This document shows positions 49,601-55,957 of a stretch of DNA of 64,000 bases, one piece after another. The DNA comes from CAWEFA01 sp963808135 (GTDB taxonomy: Bacteria > Bacteroidota > Bacteroidia > Bacteroidales > DTGW01). Under the pieces are notes generated by a model. It was not told where the DNA came from. It saw only the letters and a program-made list of their open reading frames with translations, and did not search any database. The translations under genes and the position numbers were made by a program. Within the stretch, counting starts at the first letter, position 1, and every line of letters starts with the position of its first letter. The stretch covers positions 1 to 64,000 of the forward strand of contig CAWEFA010000027.1 of assembly GCA_963808135.1 (NCBI GenBank), in the 5' to 3' direction.

Positions 49601-52127
49601 CATTATTTACAACCTTACCTTTGAGTAAGTGCTGGTATGTTTCTTTGAGTTCTTTCATTAATAACACAACAGATGTACCATCTACCAAGATATGATGTAT
49701 AACAATCAACAAAGAATACTTTTTATTGGCTTTTTTCACCAAAACTGTCCTAATTAACAAATCTTCTGCAAGATTAAAGATTTTAGCAGATTCAATCTTA
49801 ATAGTATTTGTATGCAGTGCTTCTAAATCGGTGACTGAAGTTTCCGATAAATCAACAATCTTTATTTTATTTTCAACGGTCGTTCTGATTATTTGAGAAA
49901 GGGAATTATTCTCAAATTGGAAGTTCGTTCGTAAAACAGCATATTTATTGATTAAAAAATTTATCGCTTTATTAAGTAACTCCACATCAACCTCTTCATT
50001 GTATTCCAGTATAACCGGTATATAATATCCTGTACCGTCCGGATTTCGTTGCTGATTGAACCATATCATTTCTTGTAACTTTGAGGCTGGGAAACTATTA
50101 CCGTCTCTATGAGTAATGAGTAATTTTAAATTCTCAAGCCTCGAAATATTTTGAGCAATTTTTTTAATTGTATTATTTTCAAAAATAAAATCGGCTAATA
50201 CCTCTTTGTTGTATAATTTTCCTAAGCGATAAGCTATCCTGGTTAAACGAATTGAATCTAAACCCAAACTAAATAAATCTTTATCTTTGTCAACTGCAAT
50301 ATCGTTTAATTCATCTTTAATAATATTGTATATTTCTAACTCATCCTTTTCAAATGCACTTGGATTGGTTTTACTAATCGTATCTGATAATAGTTGCCCT
50401 GCAATTACATGTAATGAGTTATTTAAATACGCCTCCATACAAGCTTTTCTCTGAATTTTGCCGCTTGTTGTTTTTAACAATGTTCCTTTACGGACGAAAA
50501 CAATATGATGTGGTGTAATTTCAAACTCATCGAATATTTTAAGTTTAATTTCCTGGTTTAAAGTATCTATTCTAAGTCCATCTCTGTATTCAATTTCAGC
50601 AATAATGATTAATTGCTCTTCCTTTTTGTTATCAAGGCTAAAGGCAGCTACAGCACCCCTCACAACAAGGCTATTCGCCAAACCTACTGCTAATTCTATG
50701 TCTTGTGGATAATAGTTTCTGCCATTTAAAATGATCAGGTCTTTAATCCTCCCAGCTATAAAAAGTTCATTGTTTTTCTTTATACCCAAATCGCCTGTAC
50801 GCAAATAGGTTTCAGTTTTACCATGTACTTGTGCCTTGAAACTATAATCTGAAATTTCTTTATTTTTCCAATAACCGCTTGCAATACTATCGCCATTCAG
50901 CCATATTTCGCCTACGTATCCATCCCTTGCTTCGTTTCCGTTTTTATCAACCAATATTAGCTCAAATCCTTTCCAGTTTCCGCAACTTACTAATTCAATT
51001 TTGTCGCCATTTAAGCTTTCTGTAAACTCGTTTTGTTGGTATTGTAATTCTTTTGAAAGAAATTTATGAGTAGAGGGTTCCTTATCAACACTCACACCTG
51101 AAACTAATAAAGTAGTTTCTGCCATTCCATAACAGGGAAGAAAAGCTTTTTTAGAAAATCCATGCTTTTTGAATTGCTCGTAAAATTTGATCAAGGTGTT
51201 TGCTCTAACCGGTTCTGCCCCATTAAATGCAACATCCCAAGTTTGCAAATCAAGCCCATCAACCTCTTGTTCTGATATTTTTTCACAACATAAATCATAT
51301 GCAAAATTTGGCCCGCCGCTAATAGTAGCCTTATATTTTGATATGGCCCGTAACCATCTGGAAGGTTTTTGAAGAAAGTGTACCGGCGACATTAAAACAC
51401 ATGGAAACCCTGTATAAACGGGTTGCAAGATATTTCCAATCAGTCCCATATCGTGATAAAATGGCAACCATCCCACAACAACCGATTGCTTCGACAGCCC
51501 AAATGATTGCTGTATTAAATACTCATTATGTAATAGATTCTTATGTGAAATCATTACCCCTTTGGGACTACCTGTTGACCCTGATGTATATTGCAAAAAA
51601 GCTAAATCCTCATGATTGATGTTTACATCAAAATAGCGCTTCGAATATTCATATCCAATTTCATCAATATTAATGATTGATATATCTGTTGAATTATTTT
51701 TTCTTATTGCATTTTCAAAACCTGAATTAGAAATAGTCAATATAGTTGAAGGTTCTGCATCTTTAAGTATAGCGCTGGCCTTCTCCGAACTCCTGTTCAT
51801 TTTGGGAGGGTAGGACGGTACAGCAATAACTCCAGAGTATAAACAACCGAAGAAAGCTTTTATAAAATCAAACCCCGGATTAAAAAATAATACAGCCCTG
51901 TCACCTTTTTTATAATTAGATTGAAGATAACCAGCTATTCTTCTAGCTTCCATATCAAGCTCACCATATGTAATACTTAATGTATTATTTTCACCATCAA
52001 CCAAAAAGGTATAAGCTACCTTATCAGGTTCTGAAACAGCCCTGAATTTGAGTATGTCTGCTATTGAAGTATATTTTGCGATATTTTTTTCCATGTAACT
52101 CGTAACTCGTAACTCGTAACTTTTCAA
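37611..52127 (-). CDS. Four-acyl-unit NRPS with radical-SAM/B12-interrupted A domain
   Basis: 4838 residues, no frameshift. Order (residues): FAAL 12-585 (LPFYHDMGLIG, YGMAETTLLVS); ACP with Ser625 (LGLDSIRL); C1 672-1112 (HHILVDG); A1 1134-1647; PCP1 near 1704 (LGGNSLSA); C2 1762-2209 (HHLIADG); A2 2215-2691; PCP2 near 2749 (IGGHSLKA); C3 2806-3255 (HHIISDG); A3 3268-3377 and 3950-4309, split by a radical SAM/B12 insert; PCP3 near 4354 (LGGNSLNL); final C 4405-4838 (HHIIFDG). No thioesterase, reductase or epimerase. Specificity codes read by eye: A1 SAMHYAGIC (core Asp replaced by Ser, so perhaps not an alpha-amino acid), A2 DTESIGTVC (substrate unclear), A3 DVQFIAQVV (proline-like). It should make a fatty-acyl tripeptide released by the last C domain. 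The likely start is the ATG at 52094; the earlier ATG at 52127 lies in a word repeat and overlaps the gene upstream. Confidence 0.95.
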   Translation of the reverse strand: MKSYELRVTSYMEKNIAKYTSIADILKFRAVSEPDKVAYTFLVDGENNTLSITYGELDMEARRIAGYLQSNYKKGDRAVLFFNPGFDFIKAFFGCLYSGVIAVPSYPPKMNRSSEKASAILKDAEPSTILTISNSGFENAIRKNNSTDISIINIDEIGYEYSKRYFDVNINHEDLAFLQYTSGSTGSPKGVMISHKNLLHNEYLIQQSFGLSKQSVVVGWLPFYHDMGLIGNILQPVYTGFPCVLMSPVHFLQKPSRWLRAISKYKATISGGPNFAYDLCCEKISEQEVDGLDLQTWDVAFNGAEPVRANTLIKFYEQFKKHGFSKKAFLPCYGMAETTLLVSGVSVDKEPSTHKFLSKELQYQQNEFTESLNGDKIELVSCGNWKGFELILVDKNGNEARDGYVGEIWLNGDSIASGYWKNKEISDYSFKAQVHGKTETYLRTGDLGIKKNNELFIAGRIKDLIILNGRNYYPQDIELAVGLANSLVVRGAVAAFSLDNKKEEQLIIIAEIEYRDGLRIDTLNQEIKLKIFDEFEITPHHIVFVRKGTLLKTTSGKIQRKACMEAYLNNSLHVIAGQLLSDTISKTNPSAFEKDELEIYNIIKDELNDIAVDKDKDLFSLGLDSIRLTRIAYRLGKLYNKEVLADFIFENNTIKKIAQNISRLENLKLLITHRDGNSFPASKLQEMIWFNQQRNPDGTGYYIPVILEYNEEVDVELLNKAINFLINKYAVLRTNFQFENNSLSQIIRTTVENKIKIVDLSETSVTDLEALHTNTIKIESAKIFNLAEDLLIRTVLVKKANKKYSLLIVIHHILVDGTSVVLLMKELKETYQHLLKGKVVNNVVPGYDFVDFSLYEETRLSADELNEKKGFWLEELSGELPAIELPYDFTSHKTLNREGSSYYFNIDSKLLNRLNVLAQATKTNLFSILLSTYYLLLQRLSGSHDLIIGTPVSLRKRKELENIAGLLINTAMMRTKLNKEETFKEFISRVYEHSRNVFSHADYPFSQLIRDLNIPVVENQLAISSIFFNYFDFANSNDVNRIFNSYKANPGVDLNFDLNLYALPEQEGIKFRLDYCKNLFKESSISLFADLYTNILTEIAEYPETFLTDMSAAIPEIRNSVIPQNEYIPFAEVDIQKSISDKFEEITAKYPERVAIKTNDEKFTYDEVNRISNIIKGKILSLYNGKPTGIGLLFGHEKNMIFSILGVLKTGNYYVPLDTDYPFERLLYILNDADIKVILTNNINLGKANELVAKSTNAIRIINLDNNSETSDLVCENTITSESLAYILYTSGSTGTPKGVMQTHEYVMHLTYSFTNSLHIAREDRFTLIPSFNFSASVMDLFGILLNGASLYLVDIKKDGVKKLVEGMEREEVTVYHSVPTVFRAVCEEVANQKLLAARKTEKGEGRRENESHSSHLTSHGLSKLRLIYLAGEPLLKNDVELYKENFNNDCLLVNGLGCTEFNICRQFFINKQTEVHTSVVPIGYQAIGVEVLLVDESRNEIKNYGIGEIAIRSKYLSKGYWNSDDLTNQKFKIIDAETNDRIYYTGDMGRKLADGCLMHLGRKDFQVKLRGQRIELAEIETAILKIEGIKRVIVALNENENGQYLCAYFISESNIDIKEIKARLNQVLPNYMIPSYFVQMESFLLTETGKVDRKSLPAPATTEEIAGFDQLTEIESRIQELWSDILKVDSQKINKKTNFFELGGNSLSAIQLMTRIIEVFKVEFSLSDIFRNPELEGIAKIIEGKENNTNTFIIPKAPEHEYYPLSAGQKSLWVLSQMDDASVAYNLKGAYSLKGNINIKKLEDALIKLIDKYEILRTIFIEVEGEPFMQILPTELVPTYQIFEVKELTVGKLKNYLEGFIAIRFDLSEGPLFKINIIKTGNNEYTLVYVIHHLIADGWSAGVLIKELLESYKGYSLLEELEIQYKDYTSWLTSKECDAKKEKSRIYWLEKLTGEIPVLELPHIFPRPAIQTYKGNELLFKFDNNQTRKLSQLANENEATLFMVLVAMLKVMFYKYTGQSDIILGTDNAGRTNKQLENQIGYFLNLLPLRTAIDKNETFSQLLSKVKETVIGAFESQDYPIDEMIRDLNLIKDPSRSVLFDVLILLQNFNNRQNLEKQIEGVAITEYPLETRNSLLNLTFEFIQKETFIDLKIRYNPDLFQSWQIENFFQHLINLLGSISISNNKPVKDLRIVSEKDTNTILTVFNSVKEYPVKRTVVDLFKSQVEISPEAIAVECGETYLSYRELYTKASILANTFLTDYHINPEDRVGLFMDKNENAIIAMFGVLMSGAAYVPIDVTYPKVRIEEILEDSSISIIISDRNNSAFIALKDKSVIEIERELENDCIESPKLLPVQISQNYLAYILYTSGSTGKPKGVMIEHGALADYAQTFAEYFNVTYNDSIIQQSSLAFDTSIEEIFPALIRGGKIQVVEQGGKDVETILSLIEEGKANILSTTPLVINEFNLQGSRTNNLRLLISGGDVLRYEYLNKLAGKYEIYNTYGPTEACVCASYQKINTIEDVYKIGTPICNKQVTIVNNDNQLQPVGVEGEICISGNGLFREYINLPELTEKAMKSFDNQDRAYGTGDNGFYLPNGSIVFRGRKDEQIKIRGIRVEPGEIESVINENEFIKESVVLCKTIDGYNSLISFYTLKNTEPLESEALKLWLGARLPSYMVPDEFVQLDELPKTGSGKVDRKKLQAMSFNLQSSGFKRIKTPGSKIETYLVEIWSEVLGIEKEKISVDDNFFEIGGHSLKATRLIYKVKEKLHKKIDLKQIFKVSSIEGQAKLIGELESAEQSLIQPVPKQEHYELSGSQKRLWILSHLEGGSVAYNMPFTFLLKGDLKQDSFIKAIHSLIERHESLRTVFIELDGEPRQKILPVSKLPEVFNIIDLQEEENNIEKLNTLLKKAIQEPFNLSDGPLIKLTLIRQSFEKNILLFNLHHIISDGWSMDVIVKDLLQIYNAFCNGKNNPLKQLAVQYKDYAAWSNGQINNASQEVHKKYWMKQFEGEIPVLDFPTDRPRPKVQTYNGDQLTFWIDKETTDKIKNFCQQENITLFMALLAFVKTLLYRYTGQNDIVVGIPVAGREHAGLEDQVGFYVNTLALRTQFDENTSFKNLIKFIKETTLGAYEHQAYGFDELVDILKIQRDLSRSPLFDIAVVLQNTDINKQNLPQIDNLQIKPYQTGHVVSKFEVTFNFVEQGDAIRCDLEYNTDLFNADSFEKLKGHFFNIIETTLSTPEIRINEFDILTEKEVNQILYGFNNNKIKLSESFTVVDLFLDAVKKYPKNTAIKYQHEIISYSELDEKSNNIAKLLISKGINKNDIVAIVLNRSIESIACIIGILKTGAAYLPINLKDPVERTISILNNSKAKIVLSNNDSLKEYDFTRLMGLDVLHDKPVYTQERKRIENLDSLPIPDRTLLDYNKYHQQIGNAPVKRSITMQASRGCPYKCLYCHKIWSRKIHYRSADNIYKEIEFSYKAGIRKFVFIDDNFNFDINESARLLNKIIKEKLDIQLFFPNGLRADILTKEYIDLLINAGTVNFSCALETASPRLQRLMKKNLRIDKFKDNIDYIITKYPQVIIEMELMIGFPTETEEEAESTWSMLKSFKWVHFPNLNILKIYPDTEISKLALENGVSAERIRRSSNLAFHEIPDTLPFSKQFAREYQTRYMSEYFLDKERILKVLPHQMKILNEEELVKKYDSYLPTGINCFNDILNAFAITRDDLPSEYCYNTKDEENNYPQNISKYFTKTKTNKNAVNILFLDLSQFFSKDAEGMLYDVVEEPLGLMYLLTYLNNKLENKINGKIAKSRIDFDNYDELYDLLDVFKPELLCVRTLSYYKSFFHKTVAVIKNWFPNLKIIAGGPYINSEHATAVNDKNIDVLVTGEGEVTLYELVSEYINSRPNFPNYNTLKNIDGIAYMPKTGKEKQYSRNVILLDLQKKIYNANDVYEIPKITSDALAYILYTSGSTGTPKGVAMGHKPLYNLINWQLSKTKVKEGATTLQFTPLSFDVSFQEMFTTLCSGGTLSVCTDELRIDTDELIKHMEQQQIERIFLPYVALQQIAESCNNINYPKSLQEVITAGEQLKTTTSIRNMFSLVKGCTLTNQYGPTETHVVTSYQLDSDIKSWSVLPSIGRPINNTNIYILDKYLKLVPANVEGEIYVGGVALSNGYIHNTTLTKERFVKNPFIENELIYKTGDLAKWDLDGNIHFLGRNDLQIKVRGYRIELGEIEHKLSEFPDISEAVVTINNNSSKSGDNKINAYYIASKQINEHEIRQYLSNFLPEYMQPTYFLQIDKFPVSANGKVDLKKLTSLEIPLSKECVAPRNETEEKLVEIWSEVLGKEKEKISVDDNFFELGGNSLNLIRLSKEAKIKFNLNIEFTEVYNNVKLQDLASLILKKNNEKSTYDCEFIEYKPVSYMQKWCWGFSKGNSLFNVVFAFDVNGHCKLNLIKETFNLIIARFEILRTFFVFEDNLLKQRIIRNPIVNIETCNVENENMIQTLILDEYKHVFDLSQYPPYRIKLLKGVNGLVILINIHHIIFDGYSSTVFLENFNRIYDSLYENRTVNTNLVLNNDLFLKSEDEILNNNQAKQFWEFKLKNSNHYFKNISNDNYLSLNKNITKSTSLILRDTKEKTENLLDYYKATWFTYLLGVFNIVLYKITNNSNILICTNIHNRNLNEINDNIGLFVNKLLLSTKINIDNEFSLFLEEVKSEFYESMKYSRYPYPQIEEDAKKFMEVQNNQISGIGFFVNDLSDYIKKYNSKYITVYDHPIKDSGFVQDIKYNLVVTLSVEPNDLKLNIIYKSNKFTDEFITEMKNEFKYVIETIIKQTNPLIRELLK
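40290..41990 (-). other. Radical-SAM plus B12-binding insert within the third A domain
   Basis: Between A-domain core A2 (LKTGAAYLPIN) and core A3 (YILYTSGSTGTPKG) lie about 570 residues (roughly 3378-3945). They start with a linker ENLDSLPIPDRTLLDY, then ASRGCPYKCLYCHK, the Cx3Cx2C cluster motif with Cys at 3445, 3449 and 3452, KFVFIDDNFNF, CALETASPRLQRLMKK and ELMIGFPTETEEEAE. A B12-binding-like fold follows (EEPLGLMYLLTYLNN, LLCVRTLSYYKSFFHKT, LKIIAGGPYINSEHA, VLVTGEGEVTLYELV) and then IDGIAYMPKTG and SRNVILLDL. In ordinary class B enzymes the B12 domain comes first and GIAY...R..I.NLD leads into the radical-SAM linker; here the order is circularly permuted. Confidence 0.9.
44000..44040. 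repeat. Word repeat in the A2-PCP2 linker of the NRPS
   Basis: gaagcctgaagattgaagattgaagctcatag lies in frame between the end of A2 (GKVDRKKLQ) and PCP2, and encodes the low-complexity linker AMSFNLQSSGF on the opposite strand. It belongs to the same style of repeats as those at 20665, 21460, 47863 and 52094. Confidence 0.55.
47863..47960. repeat. In-frame word repeat inside NRPS adenylation domain A1
   Basis: The sequence gagatgtgagatgtgagctgtgagattc followed by cccttctcccttctcccttctccg interrupts A1 in frame and adds about 30 low-complexity residues (ARKTEKGEGRRENESHSSH, then LTSHGLS) between the V..RAVCEEV helix and LRLIYLAGEPL. A surface loop is the likely site. It is unlike the flanking coding sequence. 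Confidence 0.75.
52094..52127. repeat. Tandem word repeat at the NRPS start
   Basis: Three copies of aactcgt and partial ones (gtaactcgtaactcgtaactcgtaact) cover the junction between the amidohydrolase stop and the NRPS start. Translated, it adds KSYELRVTSY in front of the natural start MEKNIAKYTSI. Confidence 0.75.
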
Positions 52128-53020
52128 ATTAACTTTAAAATTTTTTGTGCATTATTTTTTAGAATATTATTTAAGGCATTCTCGGCTTTATCAGCAACAT
52201 CTTTTTCCATTTCTCTTATGATATTTACCTGATTGACTAATGGTTTCATAAGATTTGTTATTGGCCAGTCGGAACCAAATAGAATTTTATTATTGTATGG
52301 TTCTTTAAATATCATTTTCAATGCTTCAATTCCTTTTTCAGAATTAATTATTGTTTGAAAGCCTGATATATCAGCATAAATATTTTTTTTCAACAACAAT
52401 GTTTGAATTACAGGATCGCCCAATTTGTATCCGGCATGGGCCATTATGAACGTAATATTTTGATAATTAGATGCTATTTCTTTTAATACATTTGGTTCTG
52501 CATTCTCATTATCCAAACCGTAAAGTGAAAATCCGGTGTGAATTAATACCGGCAAACTTAATTGTTCACAATATTCATAACATGCATTCAACTGTGGATC
52601 ATTTATTTTAAATCCATAAGGCGGATATAATTTTACTCCCTTAAATCCGAACTCCTCTATTCCTTTTTTTAATAAACGAAGGTCAAGTACCCTTCCCGGA
52701 TGATAACCTGCAAATACTATAAACTTTTCGGGGTATTTTTTAAGAATATTAAAATGCAATTGATAGTTTTCTTCTATGGTCAATTCCGTATTACCCAGAA
52801 ATGCATTGTCATCAATAATTAAAAGTACCGCTTTTTCAATTTCAGCCTCATCCATCTGTTTTAATAACTGGGAGCATTCCTTGTCCTTTAAAAACAGCTT
52901 TACAACAGAGACTACCTTGTGTAATGAGTTATTCGGGTCCTTATTTCCTGAAAAAACTCCCTGCAGGAATTTATCTGGATAGAGTTTATGGTAAGCAATA
53001 TGTGTGTGAAAATCAATCAT
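52124..53020 (-). CDS. Amidohydrolase_2 family metal-dependent hydrolase
   Basis: 298 residues of a TIM-barrel amidohydrolase: metal motif DFHTHIAYH at residues 3-11, GVKLYPPYG near 134, LIHTGFSLYG near 159, IMAHAGYKLG near 193 and ILFGSDWPITNL near 243 with the catalytic Asp. This is the ACMSD-like/Amidohydrolase_2 subgroup of decarboxylases and hydrolases. It is directly upstream of the NRPS gene, with the stop overlapping the longest NRPS frame by 4 bases, so it is part of the same operon. The substrate is unknown; it may be a precursor or the peptide product. Confidence 0.9.
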   Translation of the reverse strand: MIDFHTHIAYHKLYPDKFLQGVFSGNKDPNNSLHKVVSVVKLFLKDKECSQLLKQMDEAEIEKAVLLIIDDNAFLGNTELTIEENYQLHFNILKKYPEKFIVFAGYHPGRVLDLRLLKKGIEEFGFKGVKLYPPYGFKINDPQLNACYEYCEQLSLPVLIHTGFSLYGLDNENAEPNVLKEIASNYQNITFIMAHAGYKLGDPVIQTLLLKKNIYADISGFQTIINSEKGIEALKMIFKEPYNNKILFGSDWPITNLMKPLVNQVNIIREMEKDVADKAENALNNILKNNAQKILKLI

Positions 53021-53063
53021 GAAGAAATTTTGTGTTGCAAGTTAAAACTTTAGTCACTCTAAC

Positions 53064-54719
53064 TTACTTTAGTTCACTTGTAACTTCAAACTCCCCTTTC
53101 CCATACTTCTCAATAATAGCCTTTCTTTTCATTTTAAATGTAGAAGTAAGCATTCCGTTGTCAATGGTAAAGGGTTCATTAGCCAAACAAAAACTATAAA
53201 TCTTCTCGTAATTGGCTAACTCATTGTTTATTTTTTTTATCCAGTCGGTAACAGTTTCTATCTTTATCGTGCTGGGTACATTAATTATTGAATGTAGTTT
53301 TTGTTTATCCCGGGAATAAACTAGTGCATAGTTTATTTTATTGTTCCTTTTTATGATTGTTTCAATTTTAGCCGGGTGTACTTTTTTGCCATTTTCTAAT
53401 ACAATAACATCATCTTTACGGCCTGTGATAAATAAAAAACCGTCTTTGTCAATATATCCTATATCGTGTGTATGAATGAACCCATTTTCATCAATTTCCA
53501 AAATATCTTTGTTCAACTCATCGTATTTTTCATCATATTTTAACAACACTTCCGACTCTGGGCTAATAGATACATTTAATCGTTTTTTAGGTTTGCCGAC
53601 ACTACCTATTTTAAATTTTCTGGGTGTATTCATAGACACTACCCATGAAAGTTCACTCTGTCCATAAGATTCAAGGATTTTCACGCCGATACTATAGAAT
53701 ACTTTTAAAGTCTCTGGGTCACTTGGTGCGCTTCCTACAACAAATAAATCAGCATGTCCGCCATATATTTTTTGGATGTTTGAAAACAGCAGGTTTTGAA
53801 ATAATTTCTTTATTATATTTTTATTGGATAAACCATTTATGCTTAACTTATTAAATATGACATACAAAATCCTCTTGATGCCTTTTAGTCCATCAAGTTT
53901 ACTTTTAATAGCCAATGCCATGGCTTCATAAACCGGAGGTACTGAAATCATTATATTAGGCTTCTCCTTAATAATGTGCTTATAACAGTTTACAGGATCA
54001 GAAAGGACAATATTAATTCCATTAATCAAAGCTGTTTCAATAAACATCCTTTGCATTTGATGTGAAAGCGGAAGAAAAATAATTATTTTATTGTTTTTTT
54101 TTTTAAAATCCGAAAAAATACCATTTTTATAGGCTATATACTTTCTAATTAGGCTGACAACTCCTTTTTCAGAAGCTTCAATATCAAAATACTTAATTTT
54201 AATGTACTTGGTTTTTTCGGAAGTACCTGATGAGAATGAAATGCTATATTCCTCCCTAATAATATTATTGCTATTACATTCAGAAGTGTCGCCTAATTCA
54301 ACATTATCAAAATCAAATTCGTTTTTGTCATTGCAATTAAAATAATAAATCTCAATCCCATCAATTTGGAACTTATCTTTCAAAGAATAATCACATAATA
54401 AAATGTCAATTTTAACCTCATTAAATGTTTTAATAAAACTGTCAATCGATATAGTTTCCGGAATGGCTATAGATTTATATCCGCCTTTGATAAATGCATG
54501 GTCAAGTACTACCCATTTATAAGAAGTTGGCCCCAGAATTGCTACATTTTCAATAGGTTTCTTGGTTTTAAGGTAATTCAACTGTGCTATGCACCTATCA
54601 ACATCAGCATGAAATTCACTAAATGTTTTAACGTATCTTTTATTTTGTTCAAAATACACAAAATAGTTTTGTGTATTTGTTTTTAATTTCATATATGTTT
54701 GAAACATTCTCTCTCTCAT
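53064..54719 (-). CDS. AMP-forming acyl-CoA synthetase
   Basis: 551 residues of the ANL superfamily: SFSSGTSEKTKYIKI (P loop, a variant of TSGTTGxPK), IIFLPLSHQMQRMFIE, ESYGQSELS, HTHDIGYIDKDGFLFITGRKDD and the C-terminal KMKRKAIIEKYG with the catalytic Lys. The layout is that of long-chain acyl-CoA or acyl-ACP synthetases. It lies 10 bases downstream of a free-standing acyl carrier protein, so it may load that ACP with a fatty or other acyl group. The NRPS has its own FAAL, so this would be a second acyl-activating step. Confidence 0.9.
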   Translation of the reverse strand: MRERMFQTYMKLKTNTQNYFVYFEQNKRYVKTFSEFHADVDRCIAQLNYLKTKKPIENVAILGPTSYKWVVLDHAFIKGGYKSIAIPETISIDSFIKTFNEVKIDILLCDYSLKDKFQIDGIEIYYFNCNDKNEFDFDNVELGDTSECNSNNIIREEYSISFSSGTSEKTKYIKIKYFDIEASEKGVVSLIRKYIAYKNGIFSDFKKKNNKIIIFLPLSHQMQRMFIETALINGINIVLSDPVNCYKHIIKEKPNIMISVPPVYEAMALAIKSKLDGLKGIKRILYVIFNKLSINGLSNKNIIKKLFQNLLFSNIQKIYGGHADLFVVGSAPSDPETLKVFYSIGVKILESYGQSELSWVVSMNTPRKFKIGSVGKPKKRLNVSISPESEVLLKYDEKYDELNKDILEIDENGFIHTHDIGYIDKDGFLFITGRKDDVIVLENGKKVHPAKIETIIKRNNKINYALVYSRDKQKLHSIINVPSTIKIETVTDWIKKINNELANYEKIYSFCLANEPFTIDNGMLTSTFKMKRKAIIEKYGKGEFEVTSELK

Positions 54720-54729
54720 ACCTCAAACA

Positions 54730-55020
54730 TCAATTCTTTTGAAGTTCTTTAACCAATTCCACTATATCATTAATAGTTTTAATAGAAGATAAATCAATGA
54801 AATCAACAATATCCTCCAGTTCTTTCCCGATAATTTCTTCAAGGCTTATAAAGAGGTTTATATATTTTATGGAATCAATTCCCAATGTATCTATTTTTGT
54901 TTCCTTTTTTAAAACCAAACCTTTTAAATCAGTTGGCATTATTTCTTTCAATGCTTCGCATACTTTATCAAAGTACTCATTTTCTTCCAAATCCTGCGGT
55001 TTTCTTTTAAAAATTTTCAT
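54730..55020 (-). CDS. Acyl carrier protein
   Basis: 96 residues with the phosphopantetheine site in LGIDSIKYINLFISLEEII (Ser near 50), preceded by a helix EYFDKVCEALKEIMP. It is a free-standing carrier between the hydrolase genes and the acyl-CoA ligase. It most likely carries the acyl group activated by the ligase encoded 10 bases downstream. Confidence 0.92.
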   Translation of the reverse strand: MKIFKRKPQDLEENEYFDKVCEALKEIMPTDLKGLVLKKETKIDTLGIDSIKYINLFISLEEIIGKELEDIVDFIDLSSIKTINDIVELVKELQKN

Positions 55021-55066
55021 CTTTTTATTTTTCCTTTAAATAGTTTTAGATTATGAGTTATTGACT

Positions 55067-55885
55067 TCAGGAACACAAAGCATTAAATATGTTTAAATTC
55101 ATAGCTTCTTTTACAACTTTTTTGCTAAGATTTATTGTGTTAATCGGTTCAAGATTTGCCCAAAAATCATCACATTGGTAATTTATAAACGACACACTAT
55201 TGTTATCTTCCAATCTTTCTTTTAATTGAGCTATTGTTTTACGTGAAGCAATGGTATTTAATTTAATTAATAATATATTCTTTTGAATTATAGTTTTTTT
55301 TGTCGAGTCAAGATGATCAATAAATTGGATATTATTTTCCGATATTGGGTAACCCTGGTGGTCTTCATACATTTTACCATCAATAATAATATTTTCCTGG
55401 ACATCAGTCATATTATTTATTTTATAAAACATTTTTCGTCTGGATCGCTGTTCTGTCAAATATCTTTTACCTATAACAATTGGTTCAATTAAAACAATTT
55501 TTTCAATATACGATGGGTATTTTTCAGCAACAATAAGCGCTAAATCTGCTCCCATCCTTAACCCAAACAGATTTACCTTTTGATATCCAAATCTTTTATG
55601 GACATTCTTAAGCAATTCTAAAATGGATAGTTGAATATTGTTGAAATCCATTTCATACAGTTGTCCGCAACTATCATCTGTACCATAGTAATCAAAGCGC
55701 AACACTGGAATCCCATTTTTGCAAAAAGCTCTTGCTGTTTCAGCATAAAACTTCTGACTTCGTTTTTTCTCGTCAAAAACAGCATTTAAGAAAATATAGG
55801 GAATGCCCTTATTTTCTTCCGGAGTATGTTCATGAACAAAATGAAATTGACCATTAATTTCAAAATAATATAGATTCTCTTTCAT
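55067..55885 (-). CDS. Alpha/beta hydrolase-fold protein (GxRxG elbow)
   Basis: 272 residues: oxyanion side IPYIFLNAVF, GIPVLRFDYYGTDDSCGQ, and the nucleophile elbow NLFGLRMGADLALIVAEKYP, in which Arg stands where Ser is normal. Exosortase-associated hydrolases have, as far as I recall, the same GLRxGA elbow, and they come in pairs with an acyl-CoA ligase and an ACP. With no nucleophile it may bind rather than cut acyl groups. Its neighbours (second hydrolase, ACP, ligase) support the comparison, but no exosortase is visible. Confidence 0.8.
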   Translation of the reverse strand: MKENLYYFEINGQFHFVHEHTPEENKGIPYIFLNAVFDEKKRSQKFYAETARAFCKNGIPVLRFDYYGTDDSCGQLYEMDFNNIQLSILELLKNVHKRFGYQKVNLFGLRMGADLALIVAEKYPSYIEKIVLIEPIVIGKRYLTEQRSRRKMFYKINNMTDVQENIIIDGKMYEDHQGYPISENNIQFIDHLDSTKKTIIQKNILLIKLNTIASRKTIAQLKERLEDNNSVSFINYQCDDFWANLEPINTINLSKKVVKEAMNLNIFNALCS

Positions 55886-55957
55886 TTCTCAAATCGTTAT
55901 CCAAAAAGATAGCTAATAATGTCTCACAGGTATGGCAAAGCAGGTAACTCTTAATTT

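Noticed and set aside
51338..51619. Plus-strand frame opposite the FAAL domain
   Set aside because: Antisense to conserved FAAL motifs; no independent support.
55067..55885. Calling this hydrolase-fold protein a serine hydrolase
   Set aside because: The elbow is GLRMG, so the usual nucleophilic Ser is absent.
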